Origin: Burkholderia sp.
Lineage (GTDB): Bacteria > Pseudomonadota > Gammaproteobacteria > Burkholderiales > Burkholderiaceae
Length of the DNA: 13,283 nucleotides
Direction of reading: 5' to 3'
Assembly: GCF_018375725.1 (NCBI RefSeq)
Contig: NZ_JAHACR010000096.1
Coordinates: 1-13,283, forward strand
In this document: positions 7,520-13,283 of the stretch, piece after piece
Layout of the letters: each line of letters opens with the position of its first letter
Position numbering within the stretch: the stretch's first letter is position 1
Program-made: the position numbers and the translations under genes
Notes under the pieces: generated by a model
Seen by the model: the letters and a program-made list of their open reading frames with translations, nothing else
Told to the model about the DNA's origin: nothing
The model's database searches: none

Positions 7520-7768
7520 CTACCACTCCGCGTCGGCCGCGCCGCTCTCGCCTTTCGTGCGCACGCTCAGCTCAAGGCCGTAAAGCGCGGTCAGCGCAAG
7601 CAGCTGATTCAGCGACAGGCTGGCGGTGCGCGTCGTTTCGAGCAGCGACAGGCGCGGCTGCCCGATTCCGACGCGCGCGGCGGCTTCCGCTTGCGTCATG
7701 CCCTTGGCCTGACGCGCGGACGACAGGATTTCCCCCAGTTGGTCAGGGGTGTTGACGATGACGTTCAC
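7520..7768 (-). CDS. hipB: HipB-type antitoxin, Xre-family repressor
   Basis: This 82-residue protein is the antitoxin and DNA-binding repressor of the hipBA operon. A Cro/C1-type helix-turn-helix spans about residues 11-64, with the recognition part TQAEAAARVGIGQPRLSLLE at 25-44, followed by a beta-strand-like LELSVRTK. The tail KGESGAADAEW is flexible-looking and ends in Glu-Trp, as does E. coli HipB, whose exposed C-terminal tail contacts HipA and serves as the Lon recognition tail. The start is GTG at 7768, since no in-frame ATG lies between it and the upstream stop. An AGGAA stands 10 bases before it. An ATG at 7775 in another frame is closer to that AGGAA but opens only a 10-codon frame. 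The operators at 7777-7871 probably give autorepression by HipB, more strongly in complex with HipA. Confidence 0.93.
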   Translation of the reverse strand: MNVIVNTPDQLGEILSSARQAKGMTQAEAAARVGIGQPRLSLLETTRTASLSLNQLLALTALYGLELSVRTKGESGAADAEW

Positions 7769-7776
7769 GGTGCATG

Positions 7777-7871
7777 TATTCCTGTGGGCAATAAATGCAG
7801 TATATTCCCCTCAAGCATAAAAGCAAATTATTTTCCACAAGAATAATTGCAAGATATTCCCAAGAAGAATA
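7777..7871. promoter_or_regulatory. Four phased 17-bp hipBA operators
   Basis: Four copies of a 17-bp element start at 7777, 7803, 7829 and 7855, exactly 26 bp apart: TATTCCTGTGGGCAATA, TATTCCCCTCAAGCATA, TATTTTCCACAAGAATA and TATTCCCAAGAAGAATA. The last two are clear dyads: ATATTC-N7-GAATAT at 7854-7872 and AATTATT-N9-AATAATT at 7826-7848. The first two keep the left half and degrade on the right. E. coli HipB binds several TATCC-N8-GGATA operators before its operon, so the layout fits HipB sites with a changed half-site (TATTC). The first copy covers the hipB ribosome-binding region, the second touches the -10 and the third adjoins the -35. HipB binding here is inferred; the motif and period are read directly. 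Confidence 0.8.
7799..7826 (-). promoter_or_regulatory. hipBA promoter
   Basis: On the minus strand, TTGCTT (plus 7821-7826) and TATACT (plus 7799-7804) are separated by 16 bp, a good sigma-70 match placed about 31 bp before the hipB GTG. Transcription would start near 7792 and give a leader of roughly 24 bases. Operator copies flank and overlap both hexamers, consistent with repression by blocking RNA polymerase. Confidence 0.65.
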
Positions 7872-7945
7872 TTTGGATATCCGCGGCATGCGCTCACTTG
7901 CCGCCGTCGCCCGTTGTCCTTATCCGCACGGCGCTATCGCCAAGC

Positions 7946-7977
7946 TTCGCGCCATAGTTTTTTTAAGCTGGCGCGAA
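7946..7977. repeat. Perfect 9-bp inverted repeat with a T7-containing loop
   Basis: TTCGCGCCA (7946-7954) and TGGCGCGAA (7969-7977) pair perfectly around a 14-base loop that contains seven T. It lies in an AT-rich stretch upstream of both hipBA and the coding-like region. It is followed by TTATTTT, so on the plus strand it could act as a weak terminator. A protein-binding dyad is the alternative. No neighbouring gene shows which. Confidence 0.45.
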
Positions 7978-7995
7978 TTATTTTGGCTTCGTCAG

Positions 7996-8313
7996 ATGGA
8001 TGACAACCGATCCTCCTGCAACAACGATCCAACAGTCATGACCTGCGCGTTCGCCCGCATCGTCGACGCCGACGCGGACTTCATCCCCGGCATCCAGTCG
8101 ACACGCGGCATCGGCCATACGCGCCCCCGCGCCCCCGCCCAGCTGCACCCGCGCGCGTTCCGTCCGGACGGCCAGTCCGGCTCGTCTGGCGATTCGCTGA
8201 ACCCGGCGTTCTCCCGCGTCACCGGCATCCCGCTCTTGCCCGTGCACGCGCGCATCGTCGTGCGTGGTGCATGCGGCGGCCTTCCAGCCTGTCGCGCGCG
8301 AGGGGTGGCATGA
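7996..8313 (+). CDS. Coding-like stretch of unknown identity, possibly a gene remnant
   Basis: An open frame from ATG 7996 (or ATG 8038) to TGA 8311-8313 gives 105 (or 91) residues beginning MDDNRSSCNN. I recognise no family, signal peptide or membrane segment. Over about 75 codons from 8038, I count about 68% GC at codon position 1, 57% at position 2 and 90% at position 3, the normal profile for genes in this window; the overlapping minus-strand frame (ORF 7992-8408) gives 57/68/90, which is the wrong order. This favours plus-strand coding, present or past. After about 8255 the profile seems to move to the frame that continues toward SBP2, which could reflect an old frameshift. No ribosome-binding site is clear. 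The stretch may equally be a degraded gene left by the rearrangement that placed hipBA here. Confidence 0.3.
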   Translation: MDDNRSSCNNDPTVMTCAFARIVDADADFIPGIQSTRGIGHTRPRAPAQLHPRAFRPDGQSGSSGDSLNPAFSRVTGIPLLPVHARIVVRGACGGLPACRARGVA

Positions 8314-8425
8314 CGCATTGCCGGGCTCGCACGCGTTGCCGCAGATCGACCACGCCGATCGGGCGATCCACGGCCTTCGATGTGATACACGTCCCCACTT
8401 CCACTCACCCACCGATGGAGCGCAC
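8314..8425 (+). promoter_or_regulatory. Leader region of the ABC importer operon
   Basis: These 112 bp should carry the promoter for SBP2 and the downstream genes, unless it lies within the coding-like stretch. The best candidate is an extended -10, TG-T-GATACA at 8381-8389, about 37 bp before the SBP2 start, but no good -35 hexamer goes with it. The GGAG ribosome-binding site is at 8417-8420. Confidence 0.3.
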
Positions 8426-10027
8426 ATGAAACCTCTGCTTTCCCGGTTCGTCGCAGCGCTTGCCGCTGCTCCCGTGCTCGCCGCCGCGCCGCTGTCCGCC
8501 GCGCGCGCCGACACGCCGAAGGACATGTTCGTGATGGCCACGCTGCTGTACGAATTCACGATGCTCGATCCCGGCGAGGTCTACGAGCTGGTGCCGGAGG
8601 AATACGTCGCGAACACCTACGACCGGCTGATCCGCGTCGACCTGCGCGATCCATCGAAATTCAACGGCGATGTCGCGCAATCGTGGACCGTGAGCCCGGA
8701 CGGCCTGACCTTCACGTTCAAGCTGCGTCCCGGCCTCAGGTTCCATTCCGGCAACCCGCTGTCGGCCGACGACGTCGCATGGTCGATCCAGCGCGCGGTG
8801 CTGCTCGACAAGGGGCCCGCCGCGGTGCTCGCCGGCATCGGGCTGACGAAGGCGAATGTTGTCGCGAACGTGAAGAAGATCGACGATTCGACGGTTGCCA
8901 TCACGACCGACCAGAAATACGCGCCGACCTTCGTGCTGAACGTGCTCGGCTCGTGGCCGGCCTCGGTGCTCGACAGGACATTGCTGCTGTCGCACCAGCA
9001 GAACAACGATTTCGGCAACGGCTGGCTGAAAACCGGCGAAGCCGGTTCCGGCGCCTACCGGCTCGTCAAGTGGACGCCGGGCGACAGCATCGTGCTGCAA
9101 CGCTTCGACGGCTACCGGCTGCCGCTCGCGATGAAGCGCATCGTGCTGCGCCACGTGCCGGAAGCGGCAAGCCAGCGCCTGCTGCTCGAAAACGGCGACG
9201 TCGATGCCGCCCGCGACCTGAGCCCCGACGATCTCGCGGCGGTCGCGAAATCCGGCAAGGCGAAGGTCGCGCCGTCGCCGCAGGCGACGTTGCTGTATCT
9301 CGGCCTGAACATGAAGAATCCGATGCTCGCGAAGCCCGATGTCCAGGAAGCGCTGAAAAGCCTGGTCGACTATTCGGGCATCCAGAACCACGTCGTGAAG
9401 ACCACCTACAAGGTGCACCAGACGTTCCTGCCCGACGGTTTCCTCGGCACGCTCGACGCGAATCCGTACCGCCTCGACATCGCGAAGGCGAAAGCGCTGC
9501 TCGCGAAAGCCGGTGTGCCGGACGGTTTTTCCGTGACGATGGACGTACGCAACGACTACCCTTACACCGAGATCGCACAGGCGGTGCAGGCGAATTTCGC
9601 GCAAGCCGGCGTGAAGGTCCAGCTGATTCCCGGCGACAACAAGCAGACGCTCGCGAAGTACCGTGCGCGCCAGCACGACATCTATATCGGCGAATGGTCG
9701 GCCGACTACATCGACCCGCACAGCAATGCGCAGGGTTTCGCGTGGAATCCCGACAACTCCGACAAGTCGAGCTACCGGATGCTCGCATGGCGCAACAGCT
9801 GGGCCATTCCGCAGCTGACGAAGGACACCGACGCCGCGCTCGCCGAACCGTCGGCCGCGAAACGCCCGCAGCGCTATCAGTCGATGCAGAAGGACGTGCT
9901 CGCGCGCTCGCCATTCGTGATCATGTTCGAGAAGGTGGCGCAGGTCGCGACGCGGCCCGGCGTAAGCGGGCTCGAAGTCGGGCCGATCAACGATCTCGTG
10001 TCGTACCGCAACCTGAAGAAACAGTAA
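8426..10027 (+). CDS. Periplasmic substrate-binding protein, family 5 (SBP2, operon copy)
   Basis: The gene encodes a 533-residue family-5 solute-binding protein that leads the importer operon. The Sec signal peptide MKPLLSRF...AARA is probably cut after A28, before DTPKD; there is no lipobox. The mature protein shares the SBP1 blocks: YVANTYDRLIRVD, FKLRPGLRFHSGNPLSADDVAWSIQR, SGAYRLVKWTPGDSIVLQRFDGYR and WSADYIDPHSNA. ATG 8426 is chosen because it opens the signal peptide and has GGAG five bases upstream; the frame stays open to 8264, but that extension would bury the signal. The first permease starts 10 bp after the stop with no terminator between. The protein should bind the ligand in the periplasm and deliver it to the two permeases. 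Peptides are the commonest ligands of the family; nickel, opines or glycosides cannot be excluded. Confidence 0.95.
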   Translation: MKPLLSRFVAALAAAPVLAAAPLSAARADTPKDMFVMATLLYEFTMLDPGEVYELVPEEYVANTYDRLIRVDLRDPSKFNGDVAQSWTVSPDGLTFTFKLRPGLRFHSGNPLSADDVAWSIQRAVLLDKGPAAVLAGIGLTKANVVANVKKIDDSTVAITTDQKYAPTFVLNVLGSWPASVLDRTLLLSHQQNNDFGNGWLKTGEAGSGAYRLVKWTPGDSIVLQRFDGYRLPLAMKRIVLRHVPEAASQRLLLENGDVDAARDLSPDDLAAVAKSGKAKVAPSPQATLLYLGLNMKNPMLAKPDVQEALKSLVDYSGIQNHVVKTTYKVHQTFLPDGFLGTLDANPYRLDIAKAKALLAKAGVPDGFSVTMDVRNDYPYTEIAQAVQANFAQAGVKVQLIPGDNKQTLAKYRARQHDIYIGEWSADYIDPHSNAQGFAWNPDNSDKSSYRMLAWRNSWAIPQLTKDTDAALAEPSAAKRPQRYQSMQKDVLARSPFVIMFEKVAQVATRPGVSGLEVGPINDLVSYRNLKKQ

Positions 10028-10037
10028 GCATCGCCGC

Positions 10038-11108
10038 ATGTCGACGCCCGTCCCCTCCCTCGAAGCACTGCGCACGCTGCCCGCGCGCCGCCCGGCCGTG
10101 CGCTGGGCGCTGCGCGTGCTGCGCTGGGCGCTCACGCTCGCCGTCACGTTCGCCGGGCTGCTCGCACTGACGTTCGTGATCGGCCGCAAGGTGCCGATCG
10201 ACCCTGTGCTCGCCGTGCTCGGCGATCGCGCATCGGCCGAATCCTATGCGGCCGAGCGCATCGCACTCGGCCTCGACAAGCCGCTCGCCACGCAATTCCT
10301 GATCTATGCGCGCGACGTGCTGCATGGCAATCTCGGCATCTCGCTGCTGACATCGAACCCGGTGCTCGACGACATCAAGCGCGTGTTTCCCGCGACGCTC
10401 GAACTGGCGACGCTCGCGACGCTGATCGGTATCGCGATCGGCGTTCCGCTCGGCGTGGCGGCGGCCGTGAGGCACAACCGGCCGATCGACCACCTCGCGC
10501 GCTTCATCGGCCTGATCGGCAGTTCGGTGCCGGTATTCTGGCTCGGCCTGATGGGTCTCCTGCTTTTCTATGCGCGGCTGCACTGGGTCGCGGGGCCCGG
10601 CCGGCTCGATCCGGCGTTCGACGGCATGGTCGACACGCGCACCGGCAGCCTGCTGATCGATGCCGCACTCGCCGGCGAATGGGACGTGTTCCGCAACGCG
10701 CTGTCGCATATCGCGCTGCCGGCGGCGATCCTCGGGTATTACTCGGTGGCTTATCTGAGCCGGATGACGCGCTCGTTCATGCTCGATCAGCTCAGCCAGG
10801 AATACATCGTCACCGCGCGCGCGAAGGGTCTCTCGGAAAGCCGCGTCATCTGGCGTCACGCGTTCGGCAACATCGCGGTGCCGCTCCTGACCGTCATCGC
10901 GCTCACGTACAGCCATCTCCTCGAAGGCTCCGTGCTGACCGAAATCGTGTTCGCGTGGCCCGGTCTCGGCTCGTATCTGACAGGCGCGCTGCTCAATGCC
11001 GACATGAACGCGGTACTCGGCGCCACGCTCGTGATCGGCGCGATGTTCATCACCGTCAACCTGCTGACCGACGCGCTGTACCGCGTGTTCGATCCGCGCG
11101 CCCGGTGA
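10038..11108 (+). CDS. ABC importer permease, DppB/OppB type
   Basis: This 356-residue inner-membrane protein is the first permease of the importer. It has six predicted membrane segments at about 28-48, 120-143, 155-178, 222-243, 280-303 and 325-347. The cytoplasmic EAA loop, which docks onto the ATPases, is at 255-276 (EYIVTARAKGLSESRVIWRHAF). The motif GSSVPVFWLGL at 161-171 and the ending DALYRVFDPRAR are typical of the DppB class. A charged N-terminal extension of about 25 residues precedes the first membrane segment. The gene begins 10 bp after SBP2 with little sign of a ribosome-binding site, so translation may be coupled to SBP2. The partner permease follows. Confidence 0.94.
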   Translation: MSTPVPSLEALRTLPARRPAVRWALRVLRWALTLAVTFAGLLALTFVIGRKVPIDPVLAVLGDRASAESYAAERIALGLDKPLATQFLIYARDVLHGNLGISLLTSNPVLDDIKRVFPATLELATLATLIGIAIGVPLGVAAAVRHNRPIDHLARFIGLIGSSVPVFWLGLMGLLLFYARLHWVAGPGRLDPAFDGMVDTRTGSLLIDAALAGEWDVFRNALSHIALPAAILGYYSVAYLSRMTRSFMLDQLSQEYIVTARAKGLSESRVIWRHAFGNIAVPLLTVIALTYSHLLEGSVLTEIVFAWPGLGSYLTGALLNADMNAVLGATLVIGAMFITVNLLTDALYRVFDPRAR

Positions 11109-11172
11109 GTGCCGCCATGCGCACCCTGCCTCTCATGCCATCACACCCCATCCCGAAGAAGGTCGTCCGATC

Positions 11173-12087
11173 ATGAATGCCGAGCGCCCGTCCATGCGCG
11201 CATGGCTCCTCTCCGATGCGCCCGCCTCCCGTTCACAGGCCGCGCTCGGCCTCGCATACCGCCGCTGGCGGCGCTTCGCCGCGAATCCGCTTAACCTGTT
11301 CGGGCTCGCGATCCTCGTCGCACTGATTGTCGTTGCGATCCTGAGTCCGTTCCTGATGCCGCACGATCCGTTGCAGCAGGTGCTGGCCGACCGCCTGTTG
11401 CCGCCGGGCTCGCCGTCGCACTGGCTCGGCACCGACCAGCTCGGCCGCGACATCCTCTCGCGGCTGATCGGCGGATCGCGCATCACGCTCGGCATCGCGC
11501 TGCTCGTCGTCGTGATCGTCGTGCCGATCGGGCTCATGATCGGCACGACCGCCGGCTATTGCGGCGGCATGGTCGACAGCGTGCTGATGCGCATCACCGA
11601 CGTCGCGCTCGCCTTCCCGAAGATCGTCCTCGCGCTGGCGTTCGCGGCGGCGCTCGGACCCGGCGTGATCAACGCGGTCGTCGCAATCTCGATCACGGCG
11701 TGGCCCGCGTATGCGCGGCTCGCACGCGCCGAGACCATCCGCATCGCGCAGGCCGACTTCATTCACGCGGCGCGGCTGCAAGGCGCATCCGGACTGCGCA
11801 TCGTGCTGCGCTACATCGTGCCGCTCTGCATGTCGTCGGTGATCGTGCGCGCGACGCTCGACATGGCCGGCATCGTCCTGACGGTCGCGGGGCTCGGCTT
11901 CCTCGGCCTGGGCGCGCAACCGCCGAGCCCGGAATGGGGCTTCATGGTCGCGTCGGGCCGCAATGTGCTGCTCGACGCATGGTGGGTCGCGACGCTGCCC
12001 GGCGCGGCGATCCTGCTCGTCAGCCTCGCGTTCAACCTGCTCGGCGACGGCCTGCGCGACGTCTTCGATCCCCGACATGGAGCGTGA
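11173..12087 (+). CDS. ABC importer permease, DppC/OppC type
   Basis: The second permease has 304 residues. The N-terminal region RRFAANPLNLFGLAIL leads into the first membrane segment (about 41-62), the usual OppC N-terminal domain. HWLGTDQLGRDILSRLI at 83-99 is a hallmark of DppC-type permeases. The EAA loop is at 195-216 (DFIHAARLQGASGLRIVLRYIV), and GDGLRDVFDPR near the end is also typical. It would pair with the DppB-type protein to form the channel. A 64-bp gap follows the first permease; within it a short frame from 11118 ends at 11176 and looks meaningless. GAAGAAGG about ten bases before ATG 11173 is a good ribosome-binding site. Confidence 0.94.
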   Translation: MNAERPSMRAWLLSDAPASRSQAALGLAYRRWRRFAANPLNLFGLAILVALIVVAILSPFLMPHDPLQQVLADRLLPPGSPSHWLGTDQLGRDILSRLIGGSRITLGIALLVVVIVVPIGLMIGTTAGYCGGMVDSVLMRITDVALAFPKIVLALAFAAALGPGVINAVVAISITAWPAYARLARAETIRIAQADFIHAARLQGASGLRIVLRYIVPLCMSSVIVRATLDMAGIVLTVAGLGFLGLGAQPPSPEWGFMVASGRNVLLDAWWVATLPGAAILLVSLAFNLLGDGLRDVFDPRHGA

Positions 12088-12088
12088 C

Positions 12089-12961
12089 ATGCCAGCGAAC
12101 CACGCCGACGCGCCGCTCTGCGAGATCGACGGACTCCGGATCGGCTTTCGCGGCCACGACGGCACCGTGACCGACGCCGTGCGCGACCTGTCGCTGACGC
12201 TCGCGCCCGGCGAGCGGCTCGGCATCGTCGGCGAATCAGGCTCGGGCAAGTCGCTGACCGGGCGCGCGCTGCTCGGCCTGCTGCCCGATGCCGCACGATG
12301 GTCGGCGCGCGCGATGCGCTTCGGCGGACACGACCTGCTCGCGATGCCGCCGCGCGAACGCAGACGGCTCTGCGGCAGCCAGATCGGAATGATCCTGCAG
12401 GATCCGAAGTATTCGCTGAATCCGGTGATGACGGTCGCACGGCAGATGGGCGAAGCATTCCGGCTGCGCGAACCGGGGCTGCGCGGTCGCGCGCTGCGCG
12501 AACGGATCGTCGATGCGCTGGCCGCCGTGCAGATCCGCGATCCGGCGCGCGTCGCCGATGCCTATCCGCACGAACTGTCCGGTGGCATGGGCCAGCGCGT
12601 GATGATCGCGATGATGGTGTCGACCGGCCCGCGCCTGCTGATCGCCGACGAGCCGACGTCGGCGCTCGACGTCGCGGTGTCGATGCAGGTGCTCGCCGTG
12701 CTCGACGAGATGATTGCGCGGCACGGCACGGGCGTGATGTTCATCAGCCACGACCTGCCGCTCGTGACGTCGTTCTGCGATCGCATCGCCGTGATGTATG
12801 CGGGGCGTGTCGTCGAAACCTGCGCGGCGCGCGATCTGAAGTACGCGAAGCATCCGTACACGCGCGGACTGCTCGCCACGATGCCGCCGCTTGCGAACCC
12901 GCCCGATGAACTGCCGGTGCTGCAACGCGATCCGGCGTGGCTGACCGAGGACGCCCGATGA
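12089..12961 (+). CDS. ABC importer ATPase, DppD/OppD type
   Basis: The 290-residue cytoplasmic ATPase shows every nucleotide-binding motif: Walker A GESGSGKS at 48-55 with K54, the Q-loop Q104 (ILQDPKYSLNP), the signature LSGGMGQR at 163-170, Walker B LLIADEP at 183-189 with E188 as catalytic base, the D-loop SALD at 191-194 and the switch H221. The end HPYTRGLLATMP belongs to the oligopeptide-type C-terminal extension, although the protein is somewhat shorter than typical DppD, which continues into a cysteine-containing iron-sulphur region; no such cysteines are seen. ATG 12089 follows the permease stop by one base and has GGAG six bases upstream. An ATG at 12077 in the same frame would overlap the permease and lacks that spacing. 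The stop overlaps the next start (ATGA). Confidence 0.94.
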   Translation: MPANHADAPLCEIDGLRIGFRGHDGTVTDAVRDLSLTLAPGERLGIVGESGSGKSLTGRALLGLLPDAARWSARAMRFGGHDLLAMPPRERRRLCGSQIGMILQDPKYSLNPVMTVARQMGEAFRLREPGLRGRALRERIVDALAAVQIRDPARVADAYPHELSGGMGQRVMIAMMVSTGPRLLIADEPTSALDVAVSMQVLAVLDEMIARHGTGVMFISHDLPLVTSFCDRIAVMYAGRVVETCAARDLKYAKHPYTRGLLATMPPLANPPDELPVLQRDPAWLTEDAR

Positions 12962-13283
12962 TCGACATCGACCACGTATCGATCCGTTTTCCGACCCGCA
13001 CCGGCCATGTCGATGCGGTGCGCGATGCCAGCTTCGCCGTGCGCGAAGGCGAAGTATTCGGACTCGTCGGCGAATCGGGTTCCGGCAAGTCGACGCTGCT
13101 GCGCGCGCTGACCGGCCTCGTGCCGCTCGCGTCCGGCCGCCTGTCGATCGACGGCCGGCCAATCGACGGCAAGCTCGACCGCGCATTTCGCCGCAACGTG
13201 CAGATGGTGTTCCAGGATCCGTACGCGTCGCTGCATCCGAGCTTCACGGTCGACCAGACGCTGCGCGAGCCGCTGACGATCCA
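12958..13283 (+). CDS. ABC importer ATPase, DppF/OppF type (partial, runs off the window)
   Basis: Only the first 108 codons are in the window. They show the start of an ABC ATPase: MIDIDHVSIRFPTR, Walker A GESGSGKS at 38-45 with K44, and the Q-loop Q86 (VFQDPYASLHPSFTV), a spelling typical of the DppF/OppF member of the pair. The signature, Walker B and C-terminal parts lie beyond 13283. The ATG overlaps the stop of the preceding ATPase gene as ATGA, showing translational coupling. The importer would need both ATPases, so the complete operon is expected to extend at least another 450-600 bp to the right. Confidence 0.93.
   Translation, partial: MIDIDHVSIRFPTRTGHVDAVRDASFAVREGEVFGLVGESGSGKSTLLRALTGLVPLASGRLSIDGRPIDGKLDRAFRRNVQMVFQDPYASLHPSFTVDQTLREPLTI

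Noticed and set aside
6357..7846. Long plus-strand frames across hipA and hipB (6357-7490 and 6782-7846)
   Set aside because: They are antisense to two well-recognised genes and have low-complexity Arg-rich composition.
7777..7871. Regularly spaced short repeats as a possible CRISPR array
   Set aside because: The repeats are 17 bp, imperfect and dyad-like, with 9-bp spacers, and they sit on a promoter. This fits operators, not CRISPR.
7795..7995. Plus-strand frame starting at 7795 as the true N-terminus of the coding-like stretch
   Set aside because: This part reads through the hipBA operators and AT-rich DNA and lacks the codon-position bias seen after 8038.
8264..8425. A 54-residue N-terminal extension of SBP2
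   Set aside because: It would bury the signal peptide, while ATG 8426 has an ideal ribosome-binding site and parallels the SBP1 start.
8405..10916. Minus-strand frames of about 600 and 300 codons antisense to SBP2 and the first permease
   Set aside because: They are GC-driven shadows of clear family-5 SBP and DppB genes.

Overview
The window is high-GC DNA whose genes mostly use G or C at the third codon position. Codon usage, gene content and protein similarity suggest a Burkholderia-type beta-proteobacterium, probably close to the B. cepacia complex; this is inferred by eye, not searched. Genes are tightly packed. No tRNA, rRNA, CRISPR or insertion sequence was seen.

Left part (1-4410): a GntR-type regulator, probably of the MocR (aminotransferase-fused) class and cut by the window edge, is divergent from a YdeP-type molybdopterin oxidoreductase. 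A bestrophin-family channel gene follows the oxidoreductase 15 bp downstream. Next come a short C-terminal remnant of a small protein, a very strong hairpin terminator, and a small lipoprotein gene with a two-hairpin terminator region behind it.

Middle part (4550-8425): a stand-alone periplasmic substrate-binding protein (SBP1, family 5) converges on an intact hipBA-type toxin-antitoxin pair on the minus strand, with a symmetrical GC-rich terminator between them. The hipBA control region is the most striking non-coding feature. Four 17-bp copies of a TATTCC...GAATA motif start at 7777, 7803, 7829 and 7855, exactly 26 bp apart. They cover the likely promoter and the hipB ribosome-binding region. 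Beyond them is an AT-rich stretch with a perfect 9-bp inverted repeat, then about 300 bp whose codon-position composition looks coding on the plus strand but which I cannot identify.

Right part (8426-13283): a complete-looking peptide/nickel/opine-type ABC importer operon made of SBP2, two inner-membrane permeases and two ATPases, the last cut by the window end. SBP1 and SBP2 are close paralogues that align almost without gaps (roughly 70% identical by eye) and share a near-identical translation start. hipBA therefore sits between two copies of a duplicated binding-protein gene. SBP1 may feed the same permease with a different ligand range, but the ligand cannot be read from the sequence.

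I see no clearly new multi-gene system. The best candidates for a second look are the phased hipBA operators, the duplicated binding proteins around the toxin-antitoxin pair, and the unexplained coding-like stretch at 7996-8313.
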